A stretch of 64,000 nt of DNA. Source: Lineus longissimus. Lineage: Eukaryota; Nemertea; Pilidiophora; Heteronemertea; Lineidae. The position numbers were made by a program, and so were the translations under genes. The stretch lies in NCBI RefSeq assembly GCF_910592395.1, contig NC_088308.1, positions 5,084,001 to 5,148,000 of the forward strand, read 5' to 3'. Below the pieces are notes generated by a model that was given only the letters and a program-made list of their open reading frames with translations, ran no database searches and was not told the origin of the DNA. Positions 23,501 through 35,400 of the stretch are shown piece after piece; position 1 is the stretch's first letter; each line of letters starts with the position of its first letter.

Positions 23501-24348
23501 TCAAAAGAGATCCAATGTATACAGAGGTAAGTTCTCCATCGCTGATTTGGCTCAACTCTGTGTTACAAGAGTTGTTGTTACATCCTGATTTCCTGTCATA
23601 GTACATCATTTGTATGTGCAGATCATTTATCGCTTGGACTTGTGACTTGTAAACTTGAAAACTGATAATGTGTTATATTATATAGTCACATTGAACATCA
23701 CAAACTTCTGACTATTTTACTTTTGTCTGTACAACCCGACCTATCATGCAGACTAGAAATCAAAGGTCAAACCTTGTTTGGATTTAGGAATATTTTTCAA
23801 TCAGGCGATGGCATTAAGACGTTGTCCATGTATGAATAGGATTTTATGGTTGTCGCCTTCTGGACCATTATAATCTTTCTTCCTGAACGAATCTAATTTG
23901 TTACAAATTGTGGAATCAGTGCATGAAGTGTCAGTGTCTCCTCGCTTGAACTTTAAAAAAGTATTGCTTTATTGTTTCAGTACTTGGATAGGATTGGACA
24001 GATATTCTTTGGTGTGCCTCCACCCCAGACTGGTGGGGGTGGTTTATTCGGTAAGTTAGTCATATGCTGTCTGTAATTCAGAGGTGTCCTGATCATAGAG
24101 GATGTAATAAATGGAATTTAGGACCAGATGCAGTGTCCTACAGAGAAAGAAATTTCAAAATCTGTCAAAAAAAGGAAAATTTGTTATGTTTTCCTCATAT
24201 TTTGCTTGTTGTTTCAGGTAATTTATTCCAGAGTTTATTCAATTTTGAGGATGATGATGAGGAGATGCCAAACCCAGGACCACAGGAACCCCGTCCAGGA
24301 CCCTCAACGACACCAGCCCGGCCTGTACAACAGGAGGATCTTGATTGA
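20522..24348 (+). CDS. GET4: GET4 / TRC35, Golgi-to-ER traffic protein 4
   Basis: Get4 is the alpha-solenoid scaffold of the cytosolic BAG6-UBL4A-GET4 complex, which hands tail-anchored proteins to TRC40/GET3 for insertion into the ER membrane. Nine exons (20522-20643, 21033-21111, 21433-21514, 21884-22039, 22456-22594, 22977-23117, 23451-23526, 23981-24050, 24218-24348) join in frame to 331 residues, close to the 327 of human GET4. Recognisable blocks include [15 protein letters not shown] near the N terminus, [47 protein letters not shown] and [15 protein letters not shown]. The C terminus is acidic and proline-rich ([20 protein letters not shown]), typically disordered in this family. Start chosen at [11 protein letters not shown] because it begins the first conserved exon. 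Intron 2 carries a long hairpin. Nothing looks broken. Confidence 0.97.
21195..21297. mobile_element. Near-perfect 45-bp-arm hairpin in GET4 intron 2
   Basis: The left arm starts ATAGGCCCTTTTCCAGATAT. The right arm ends with its complement (GTATCTGGAAAAGGGCCTAT). Arms of about 46 bp with a few mismatches surround a loop of about 9 nt (CATCTGTTT). Likely a foldback MITE with T/A-rich borders. A hairpin RNA source is an alternative. Confidence 0.75.
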
Positions 24349-27045
24349 GAACGATGGCCATGAGATTCCAACTCATCAGAGACTCCCTGCGATTACAGTT
24401 ATCAATAGAACATTCTAGAAATATGGTTGTGGGCAGGTTTGAACTCTAGCTGATCTTAGATGTCCAGCTCGGTTGTATCAATCACTAAAAGTGTAATGGG
24501 TCACCTTGGATGCAGCTATCATGTGTGATCCTTCTCCCTTTTACTTGACTGGCAGGCCTATTGTAGTATCTAGAGGTGGTGGGCTGAATTCACACCAGCG
24601 CTTCTGCCTGAAAAGCATTCATCTGTTGATTGGATCAGTTCATGGGTCTTCAGTTTGATATCATAAATTTCGAAATTTACACTGTTTAGGCAGAAATTTG
24701 CCCAGCTGTGTCAAAAATTTGTAAATATGAACTCCCTTTTATTTTCTGAAGCGAGAAAGTGTTTACTCCTTTAACTTAATCGAGCAATCAAAACTTTGAC
24801 AATCTAGGTCACCTGGTGACTTTTATAGTCCTATGATATATCACAAATGCAGTCAATTTTCTCTCTACACTCATTGAAATAAGTGTTTTGGGTTACATTG
24901 TACACCTCACAGAACAAGTACTAATCTGGCCAGTTCTATTCAATGCATTAGCATTCGAGATTTGTCAAGATCTGGCCGCTTTCTGGAACTTGGTTAGGTT
25001 GATGTATAGAGGAGGCATATGGGTGTAAGAAAGAAGGGTCTTGGCATGACGATCTGTCGTCGTTGTGCGTATGAGACTTCAGGACTGATGTTCACCGCCG
25101 ATAAGTCAGCATGACTCTTGGTGAACCCTCTATGAACTGTCAGGTGTTTGCTCTATAACTGTGATTGTGTGACATTATCGGGCACATGTGTGATACATGT
25201 ACAATTGAATGATTTGCACCTCTAGATGTCTCACAAGAGTGTTTTGATGATCATTATGCCTGTGGTCAATTTCTTGATGTGTTAATATATACGTGACAAT
25301 TACTGCATCTTAAACTCTGTTCTCAAAACACCTGATAATATATCTAGAAACACTTGCAACAGACTTGGTGACACAGTTCAATGTATCACTATCAGCTGTT
25401 TGATGAACATTTCACTTGCCCATCCTGATCTAAAACTGGTTTGGGCAATTTATGAAATAATTAAATGGATATCACTGGAAAATTAAATTTGTAGTCTAGG
25501 CTTAGGAGGAAACTATGTGCCACTGCTAGGTATAACGGTTGGCACTTTAGGGGTATTTATGTCATCTGAGAATATTGGAAGATATGTTGGCAGGAGTTGG
25601 TGGGGTCTCCTGACTGTGGGGTGTAGAATATGTGCGCTAAAAGAACCCACTAATGTATTTGAATAAGCCTCCCTGATAATTTCTACTTGCATAATGTACG
25701 CCAAGGGGCAATAATGTCCGGCAAATTTGAACCCATGAATTAAACTTGTCTACTGTTTTGAATTAGCTCAAAGTAAAATGTATATAATGTGTGACACAGC
25801 ACCAAATAAATTTGTAGCTGATGGTTGTAGAAAAATGGGAATTTATGGGTTGAATTTTGCCTGTATGAAAGTACCTTGGCGGACCTGATCTGGTATTGGT
25901 GCTCAGGGAATTTGCAGCAGCTGTCTTGGAGACATTCACAAATTATATGCTGTATAACTGCAGCTGTAGCCAATTCCTCAAGTGAACACCAGGTTCAATT
26001 TAAGTTACTGGGTATTGCATTTATTCATACTTTTGTTCTGTTCATCGATTATGAGTCTTATACGAATTATTTTCTGTGGGGTTTGAAAGTTGTAGATTAA
26101 ATGCGCACCCACAAAATATATGAATAAAATATGTTATACTTCATTCCAGTCCTATTTATTAATCACAGCTTATAACGATGCTGGATGAGTTGTGCTTGTT
26201 ATATGGGTCTCTCCCTGACTGACAGTTTTCCAATACGAGAAAGAAATAGTCTAATAACATTGGTCAGGTAGGCTGACTGAATGATAGATCATCACCATCA
26301 TCATATCCCTCAGCCTTATGGCCATCGGAGCAACACGGCAGTGTCAACAAGCATTTTCTACTGAGGGTCGTTTTCAGTGACCACAATTAGTTGGTTTGGA
26401 CCAGTCCAGTACAGTGATCGGTGCAATCGTGTAAAGTGCCTAGTGGCATTTTCTCTCGTGCAACCATAAGAAAACCAAGAGGTAGAGGTCCCTTTATCAA
26501 GGGGTAAAAGAATGAGAACACTCCTTACATGGTGGGGTTAAAAAGTTTAATAAAATTGGTTGATGGATTCAGTTATTGTTGAGTGTCGCACAGGTAGCTC
26601 GATAATATTGATGAATTAATACCTTATGTAACTACTAATATCATCGGCAATGTCGCAGCCTGGCTTACAGTCTCGATACGGTCTGATTTGGCGAGTGACG
26701 TCTACGGTCCTCTCACCTCCTGTGTGGGGGCGGTGCAGTGTGCTTGTACTTGCATTGGCAATGGTGGACCAGGGGAAACTGGTATGACTGACATCTCGAA
26801 CTCCACTCAAACAGCACCCTGCGTTGTGACTGCCTACACCTTCACAGAACTGAAATTAATATTTTCACAATATGGTAGTGGACTTTTGATAAATCACTAG
26901 AAAGTGACAACTTTCCTTTTGCCATCATCTGCACCCACTATCGCCCTAGATAAGAATGAGTGTGGAATAGTCTTGTAAATTCTATGCTGCACAGGAAAGG
27001 AGACATTTGATTGTGATTCGAAAATCCCAAGAATCCACCCCAAAG
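24349..27045. other. GET4 3' UTR and intergenic DNA
   Basis: AATAAA at 25805-25810 and 26123-26128 suggests a long GET4 3' UTR (about 1.5-1.8 kb). The rest, to about 27.05 kb, has no recognised gene. Confidence 0.45.
26123..26128 (+). terminator. GET4: Candidate polyadenylation signal, GET4
   Basis: AATAAA in an A/T-rich setting; an earlier candidate lies at 25805-25810. Confidence 0.35.
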
Positions 27046-27049
27046 ACCA

Positions 27050-27440
27050 CCAAGGACATCCTTCGAATAAGGTTCCATGTGTCTTGCCTGGATGTATTGT
27101 CCCTTCCGACTGTCCTACCTCAAGACCAGCACATTTTGTCCTTCAAAAAGCTGCTTTCCCTGGACATACTCTCTCTTTGAGAGGCCCAACTGCCCAACTG
27201 CCCATCTGAGACATCTTTATCTCTTGAGACGCCCAAACATCCTGTCCTAAAGTATTCTCTCTTTGACACCCTCAACTGTCTCACCAGGACATTTTGTCCC
27301 TTTGTAAGACCCAGAGCTGTCATGCATGTCCAGGTGTTTTGTCTGTCTAGTCAGTTGAATTGTCCCCGATAATTTTTCTCCCATTGAGCATATGCATAGT
27401 CTTTCCCACCACAAGAATGTGCTCTCCCATGCCACACCCA
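27050..27440. repeat. Degenerate C/T-rich minisatellite
   Basis: Diverged units containing GACATTTTGTCC, CTCTCTTTGA and CCCAACTG-type words repeat over about 390 bp (for example GCACATTTTGTCCTT at 27129 and GGACATTTTGTCCCTTT at 27287). The right part overlaps the 3' end of the minus-strand coiled-coil frame, so the last codons of that gene lie inside repeat sequence. Confidence 0.6.
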
Positions 27441-29014
27441 TTGTGTCCTTCGAATGATCCCATAACTTAAACGTGCTTTACCCAATGCAGTACGCACCCT
27501 CCTTATGTTGGCATGATGGATGTCGCATCTCAGTGCCCTGTTATCCTTCTCGAGATCAAACACCTGCCATTTGAGGCGTTGGTTCTCATTGAAATAACGC
27601 TCACTTTCATTTCGGTAATGATTTCTTGAGGCTTTGGCTTTCAGTAATTCTACCTGGGCGATGGACATGTCTGTCTGTAGAAGCTGAAAAGGGAAGGAAG
27701 GAAAAAAGGAGACGGAATACGGAAGAGGACGGAAGAGCACGGAACCGCTGTTAAAGAATGTGGAAATGGAAGGAGGCGCATGTGGGTTCTGTTGGGGGTT
27801 AGGAGGACGAAATTTTAGTTGAGACCACCAGGGCAAATCAGCTCCCAAGGAAGTATTCCTCAGTAAAATTCCCCGGCAAAACTCGTCTATAGTGATGAGA
27901 TGGAAGAAGGCAGTAGCCCTGCATCCTGCAAATGTCCGCTGACATAGTTTAATGAGTTTGTCATCGGCCAAGATATGTCATTCAGTTAAAACTGGCACCA
28001 CTTCAAGACTGAGCTAGAAGGCCGGAGACTTGCCGCTATCGTGGGGGTCTTTTCAACAATTCAACAATGAGTTGGAATATACTGGCTTCTCAACTGGATA
28101 TGGGAATGCATAATATAATGTCGGCATCGGAGCTACGGCGTCTTCTCTTATTCCATATGACCAATTTCTAAAGATACCGTCTATTTCATGGCCGAAATGC
28201 TCAGAAATATCTTACCTTGGATTTAGCCTCCAGCTCGCCTATTTGTGCTCGAAGTTTGACCATGTCCTATAAAAATTGGATTCTCTAAACTGATGCACAA
28301 TACCTACATATGCCGAAACAAAAAGTGTCTGTGACTCAAGGACATTATTCTATGAGGTGAGATATACTTTGTGATAGGGGCAATGAAATTAGTCAATTCA
28401 CTGCATGTGGCATAATAGCCTATGCGACGTTTCTTGGCGGGGCACGAGGTATATATCGCCCTCCGATCAGTTGTGCAGCCTGAATTTCTCTTTTTCTCGA
28501 ACTGTCGTTATGTACTGTAAAATCGGTCAGAACCGTCCATTCATTTGTCGTCTCTGGCGAGACACCGCCAATATGATATAAACCCAACGGCCGAGCTGCA
28601 GAAGCATTCCAGAATACAACTGTTTTTGCGCATTGCTTCCTCTAATGTAATTTTGATCATTGAAATATCATATACCAGTAAGTGATTGATTTTGAAAATT
28701 TGATTGATTGCGCCAAACATGTTCCGTGCTGCTGGGACGCTGTATCGCTGATCGGACGTGTGGTGGCTCGCACCAACGAAGGAGAAGGCAAGGAAAACAA
28801 CCGAAGTTTTTATTGCGAGAGAACGCTAAACCAAAACCAATATTAATTGCGGGACTAATTACCTCAAGGTCTCACTTACCCTCGACATTCTATCATTGTT
28901 ATCCTGCTCTAGAATTCGAGACAGAAACATTCTATCATCCAACTCTGCCACCCTGTCTCTTATTGATGCACGAGGGAAATAATATGATGTGTTTAATTGC
29001 ATGGATTTGGACAT
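27351..29014 (-). CDS. Coiled-coil protein of unknown function
   Basis: Three minus-strand exons (29014-28880, 28266-28216, 27683-27351), all phase 0 with good GT-AG borders (GTAAGT and GTAAGA donors; TTTTTATAG and CTTTTCAG acceptors), encode about 172 residues. I do not recognise the family. Residues 16-130 are rich in Leu, Glu, Arg and Lys with heptad spacing (RDRVAELDDRMFLSRILEQD, then DMVKLRAQIGELEAKSK, then YFNENQRLKWQVFDLEKDNR), predicting a continuous coiled coil unbroken across both exon junctions. The final 40 residues (GIIRRTQWVWHGRAHSCGG and on) overlap the minisatellite and look less protein-like, so the true terminus may differ. The start MSKSMQLN is the first in-frame ATG after an upstream stop. 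Confidence 0.55.
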
Positions 29015-31212
29015 TGCAAGGACCTCTTGTAACCAAGCATGAGTTGCTACGGTGGTGACGTCATCGCCTTATGACGTCTTCCCGTAAATGACGTCGTGAT
29101 GTCAAAGGTGGCGATTTAATTTGTTGTTTATATTTATTGTTTGCAAAGTGTTTTTAAGAAGATAATTAATCTTAAAGACACCTTCGCGTTGTCAAGTCCT
29201 CCGAAAGGTCACAACTTAGTCCTCAGATGACTCATAAAAGAAGACACACAGCACAACACCGAGTTCAGTAAAACCGTCCCATATAAAACTTAGGTAGATC
29301 CAGGCTGATTTTACAGTATTCATACCAGTATCGGTCAGTGACCGAGGCTAATGTTAGGTCTGATGAAATCTATGTCGTCGCCGTGTTGCCAGCACGGTGC
29401 ATCTCTCTAGATCCTGAAATTAAGGCAACACGCGACCGAGCTTCATGTGTGCGAGGGGAGGAGGATACGACTGACTCTGGTTTTTCGAGGATGTCTCACT
29501 CGGTCTCTGGTTGTGACTGTCTTATCTTTGTCGCCGTTTATTCGGCCATTGTTGTGACAGTATCTTTCTCACTGTGTTGGTGATAGGAAAGTTCGCATAC
29601 TGATTGAATGGTTTGGATTTCTCTTTAAAGTAAAGGCTGTATACGCTGGGCTGCCACATTCTACCCAGGCGTGTCTTCCAGTTGTTCGTCCACCAATTTT
29701 CCCATGTTTCTGCGTGAAAACGGCCAGGGGACAGCTGACAGAAACCTAGCAGCCCAAAGTATACTATAGGAAGGGATCCAAAACAACATCAATATAGAAA
29801 TTCATGACAATTCAAGCTGTCTAACCCAACCAAGGGTTACTTTCCCTTGCTATGTATGCTATGCTTCCTGATTGTGACACGGTGTGAAGACACGGAGTGC
29901 GGACTGCGACGAATCCCATCTTGCAGTGTGTGTCTGCTTATTTTATTCAGGCAGGTTTGGGGCAATGATTTCCTAAAGCAAAAAAAACACACACCTTTTT
30001 CAAAATGACAAATTTTTCTTCACAAGAATACCACCTCACTATGGTAATACATGTTGTAGATGGGAATGGTTTATCTCCTGTGTGAATACATTCCCATCCA
30101 TAATATTTCGCTCAAGCCCTCATTCTTCCATGAATGGTTTATTTTCTGTATATGTGAATATACCCACCCACATTCACAGGATACTATCAACTTTGATTTT
30201 TCTCCTATGCAATGGATTTAGATCCAAATGATTATTCCCCGCCGGAATGTTCACTCTTTGTGATAACAAACGGCCCCCGAGCAGCATGCCACTGACCACA
30301 CCCTCTGATCGTCTGCATCTCCAGTTCAAGAAATCAACACGAGGAGGCGTGTGATGAAAAGCATGGCGGACTCAGTAGCCGGAGCCAGGTCACATTAGAT
30401 GATTAATTCCGCCGCCTGCTTCTTAACGGCCGACAGTGTCATCTGACCTCATCAGTAACACGTGTTCACAGAGCTCACTGATCGTCGTCAATCGCATACG
30501 GTCCAAGTTTCCGTATTTTCCTTCTGGTAATCACGTATTTTGACATCTTTTTTCCCGGTGGCTGTTTCAATGTTGCATTGCATTCATCAGTGCAAGCCTA
30601 GTATCAGTGTAGGCCTAAGTGTAGTGTGTAGATAGAACCCATCTGTGTATCTAGATATGGAGGCTGTGCCACGCTTTGATTTGTTTGCTATCATGGACTT
30701 AAAAGCAGAATTGGAAGTTGACAATGATAGGGGGGCTGGATGGGGAGACGGGGGACTGGCTTGACTTGAATTAATTTATGATTGATTATTTATAGTAGGG
30801 CTAGCCAAGGTTTGTCTTTTATAAATTCCTACATGTAATTGTAACTCTTTTCCTTTATTGTGGTATAGAAGGAGCTGTCATTTCATCAGTTACACTAACA
30901 GTCCAACAGAAGCCTAGTTTTCTACTGGTACATGAGTATTTCAGTCATGCTGCTTGTGCTAGTGCACGGGTAACCTGCGGCCAGTAAAACTGGATGCGGT
31001 AGCGGGGGTCCCTGTGGTAGCCATTGGTTGTTGCAGTCGGCAGTCATTGGTTGTTCCAGTGGGCAGCCAGTGGTTGTTCCAGCGGTAGCCATGCAATATG
31101 TGCCAGAGGAAGCTGTTGTTGACCAGTGTTAACTAGGCCTAGTGTTGTTCCAGAGTTCAATTTGGATGAGGCCATTAACAACAGTTCTTTTGTTAGGCCT
31201 TACAAAGCTGTC
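29015..31212. other. Intergenic, no gene recognised
   Basis: No supported coding sequence. A short imperfect repeat of about 26-30 bp (GGTTGTTCCAG and GGTAGCCA words) occurs three times at about 31010-31092. Confidence 0.5.
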
Positions 31213-31629
31213 TCAATGTTGCTGAGTTGCATCTGCTGTAAGGGCCTTGGTGACAGCTGTGGCTGATGGGTTTTGCCATTTCTTCTCTTCAATTGCATTA
31301 TCAATTGACTGTAACATTAGTTGACTGTAGTTGTCATGTAATGTCATGTAGACTACATTGTAGTTGTCATGTCTGTAAAACTGTAATGGTAGAACCGTGC
31401 TAAGGTCTGCTTCATCAAGGTCAGATTTTATGATTTTCACAATTGCAGTTGTAATCAAGTCAACAACTGGCAAAATAAAGAGAAATCTACCAGGCCAAGG
31501 TTTAGACATTTCCGATTTTTGCTGGATTTCCGTCATTGCCCTCTTGAAAAGCGGTTTTAAAATGTGACAGTAGAAATGTGAAGGTCTATGTTTAAGCTCT
31601 CTGTAGGAAGTCGAGCCAAAAATAAGCAT
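31213..31629 (-). CDS. Orphan 138-codon open frame (uncertain)
   Basis: An intact minus-strand frame with a start and no recognised domain. Its composition is fairly protein-like (for example RFLFILPVVDLITTAIVKII and SDLDEADLSTVLPLQFYRHD). A TAA stands immediately before the ATG in the same frame. It lies 0.7 kb upstream of, and divergent from, the ACSL first exon. It may be a real single-exon gene, a transposon-derived fragment or chance. Confidence 0.25.
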   Translation of the reverse strand: MLIFGSTSYRELKHRPSHFYCHILKPLFKRAMTEIQQKSEMSKPWPGRFLFILPVVDLITTAIVKIIKSDLDEADLSTVLPLQFYRHDNYNVVYMTLHDNYSQLMLQSIDNAIEEKKWQNPSATAVTKALTADATQQH

Positions 31630-32019
31630 TTTAGAATATGTTTGAAAGTAAGCCCAGTTATTAGGACAACATTTTCACTTGGTAAATGTTTGAGTTTTTT
31701 TGCTCTGACCACTGTCATGTCCACCCCTGATCTAAGGTTTTGGAATACAGGTTAGATCAAGATAGGGCCTTTGCTTGATTAAGTTTGGTCTTATCTCGCA
31801 ACACCTGGTCTATCATGGAGAAACCTGATATTCCCTGATTCAAATGATTACAATTAGCAAAATTGAAACGCACAGTCATGACAGAGTGGCCTGCATCATC
31901 TTGGCTGAAAATTGAAATGTCATGATTTTCATTCAGTGACAATGGATGTGAACATGTGAACCAGTTGTAATTATGCCACAGCATCTGTACAGATGCATGA
32001 GCATAAAACACGACATCAG

Positions 32020-32195
32020 GACTCTTTATCAAGGACACCCTCGGGACTGACAAATGCTGTCCCTAATTGAGAGGTATCCTGATAGAGGTCAAATTCAATA
32101 GAAGTGACCAAGTTGGGACCAAATGTACTGTCCTTTGATTGAAAGGGTGTCCTAAATAAAGAGGTGTCCCCTAAACGCAATTTCAGTGTATCATT
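32020..32195. repeat. Relic of AGGACACCTCTC-type interspersed repeat
   Basis: Contains words such as TTTATCAAGGACACCCTC, GAGAGGTATCCTGATAGAGG and AAATAAAGAGGTGTCC, shared with the better-preserved element at 55501-55660. Related scraps occur near 32700-32765, 32860-32900 and 40270-40330. Confidence 0.5.
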
Positions 32196-32337
32196 ATGAT
32201 GATGATGAATTGATCCTCATTCATTGCTTAACTCGCATGCCAGTAGAACTGGCATTGTAGCATCTGTCCCATTGTCCTGTGGGCAATAAGATTCAAACTT
32301 TATGGTATCAATTTCAGATACGTTTATACGCTCCGCT

Positions 32338-32484
32338 ATGAATATTGATCAGAGGACGGCGATTCGAATTGGTGCTGCAGTCACGGCAACCGCAATCGCG
32401 ACGGGAGCATACATGTATAACAGGAGAAGACGGGATGATCTGAAATTTGAAGTGGACACCAGGAACCAAACAGTCGAAATAAGT
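32338..32484 (+). CDS. ACSL: ACSL alternative first coding exon A (membrane-anchor form)
   Basis: Encodes 49 residues starting [20 protein letters not shown] and ending TRNQTVEIS before GTAAGT (phase 0). Residues 8-26 form a short hydrophobic segment followed by RRRR, a typical N-terminal ACSL membrane anchor. An acceptor-like AATTTCAG stands 19 bp before the ATG, so a non-coding exon probably precedes it. Confidence 0.8.
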
Positions 32485-35400
32485 GTAAGTACCGGTACAT
32501 TCTTATTTCACAGCAGAAACCTTTTAGTTAAACCAGATTGAGAAAAGAAACCTGATCGATTCCACTATGTGCCCAATCGACACGAAAGATCGGGCTTGTC
32601 TATTAGTGTTTCCGGAAATCTGCACAACGGTCATATTGATGAGGAACCATGATAGATATTATTAGTATCATAAGAGTAAGACTGCAGACAGATTTGTCAG
32701 CAGAACCTCTCGATAAGGTCACCCTTGACACTGAAGTGCTGTCCTGCTTTGGGAGCTGTCCTGGTTGCAGGGTGTTTTAATTGATGAACAGTTTTAGAAA
32801 AAGAATTTTGATATATTTTTTCTGTCTCAAACCTCTCCATTAGTACAGTACATGTATTCAGGGCACCCTCAAACTCTCATTTAAAGAGGTGTCTCGCCAA
32901 ATAGCGGCTGACTTGAGATTATGTTTACTCTCATTGGAATGGAGTCACTGGTCAGTATGTCATTGTCAGCTCAACCTTCATGTTGGGTCATTCAGTGACT
33001 GTCTTGTTCAAGTGTGCACGTTTCAGACATAGTCTGAGCATCATTAGGACTCTCTCAATTAGGACACTGGTCGCCTGTCACAAAGTCATCATCCATTTAA
33101 TTCGGACACTTCTCTATCACCAAGTATACATTATGCATACTTGCTATCACTTTACCTCAGACAGCCATTAGTCCAGTCAATCTAGGCCAGATTTGTGAGT
33201 CTTGAGGTTGCTATTTTCAATTTCAAGGCCTATACTGTTTTTGACATGTTTGAAAAAAACGGTTTGCTTGAACAGTCCATTATGTTTACATTGAGACACA
33301 TTTAAGGCATACTATCCTATGCTCACAATTACATTTCATGATATTCATGGGTACAAAGGAAATTTATTCTTTGGCATTAACAACAAGTTCAGAGATTTTG
33401 TCCTACTTTTCCAGCAGTTTTGCTCTGAGCTTGTTTAGGTTTTCTGGACAGGAATCAAGTCTGATAGGACATGTAGGATTGAATATGATAAGACGTCACT
33501 GTTGACTTTCCACTCAAATAGCTCGAGATAAAATAGTTTTCAAGAAACTATCTACCAATACGTCAAGTTCACGGGTTGAAGTTCAGTTGATGACCTCAGA
33601 TTTGGTAGTGGTCACTAGTTTGTACCCACTCGAAGAATTTCTTTGCGATTGGGCCACTACAGGATTTACTCGTTTTCAAGATGTTCTCGTGGTTGTTTGG
33701 TGAAGACCAAGTCACACCCATTGTGGTGGACCGGGAGAAACAAAGTGTGGAAATTGAGGTAATGTGATAGTGTGGGAAACCCTCATGCCCTTGTTTCCAA
33801 ACTTGACACAATTTTTTGTAGGTTTTCTAGTGCTGTTGCCATGAAAATGTATGAGCCTGTAGTTTCTTTATCTTATTTTTTGCAGAAACGTTAAGCTGTC
33901 CCGTTCATGAAATGAATCACACTGATATCGGGCTCTTTTTAAAACTCTTGCTCTATTCTATAAGATCAGAAATAGTTTTCTGCTTGTAACCTTTGTTGCA
34001 TATGAAATGTCAGAACACCTGAGCTAAACTTTTAAATGAATCATTTCGGCATCATGTGCTCCACCAAGATGATGCGAATATTCCACAGAAGTCTACAGAG
34101 GCCTGCATTAATATGCATTGTTCGTTGTGAAAATGATACCTGCAGATGGTTTCTTTTAATAATAAGATAGCCTACTTAGTGATGAGCTCAACATGACCAT
34201 ATGCGCCCAACATTATCCTGGTTGTGACAGGAACACACAATAAATCACCTTTATAATGAGGACAAAGTCGCAACCAAAAGAGTGGGATAAGATCACTTTA
34301 AAATGAAATATGTCTGTGGAATGCAAAATGCAAGTTGTAACTACAAGTCTCTTTGGGTTTGCTTCTTTCGGAAGAGTAGGCCTAATTGTATTGGCCGCTC
34401 AAGCCTTGACCCTGCATGATTGAGATGGATCTGACTTCCTTCTAGGCAGATCATGATTTTGGGATGATTGATAGGGTACAATTTAATGGTTCTATAGCAT
34501 CTCTATACTCATTTGAAGATTTAAAAAAACAACAATTGGCGGTAGCTGGAACAGAATTTCCAGACCGTCTGATTGTAGTAAAATAATAAAAAACATAACC
34601 ACTTCAGTCGCTAATCAGCACAGAACTACCTATTTGAACCATTATTGTGAATGAGGACAGCTTTGTTCGGTAGTAGGCCTACTTCAGTCAAAAGCAAACA
34701 TGATGTATGACTTGGAATTATTCATGACACAATTTTTTCAATGAATGAATGATATGGAGTAAAAATTCTTATACCAGTTATATAACTATCATTTTCCAGC
34801 TTAGTCCAGAAACATTTCTGTAGAAACCAAGTGGGCCGAATCCACACTCTTGGCCATTTCTAACAAGTTGAAAGCAGCGAGTGTGGCACTCTGGCTGAGT
34901 CTCCAACCCACAAACTTCGGACCACAAGTTGGCACTCATCCACTGTCCCACTGCACTACGCACTATAAAAACAAAAGTTACACTGAGACTGCAAGGAGAG
35001 GGCAGCTGATCTTATTGGTTGAAATATGATTTATTTTTCTTTCTGACGGTTAGCACCATCATGTTTTCTCGTTTCCATGACCATGTGTAAACTGATTAGT
35101 CGAGTGTGACAAAGTGATTCAGGCTTGATTAATTCATTAAATATCCTACTTCAAGTTGATGCATCTGGCTACATTAGATAGTACCAGGAGCTTCTTGCTA
35201 AGAATGGATTAGCAGAGGTGCAATTAGTATTTTATTGACATTTTAGCTGCACGTAGGCTACAGATTCATAAGAAATCTTGGTCTTGCACCTGGGAGATTC
35301 TTATGTTGACGCACAGGCTTTGAGATCTCAACAAATCCTGTGATGGTGATCCCCAACTGTCTTTTAAAGCCAGAACACACTTATTGGAAATCTTTGATTG

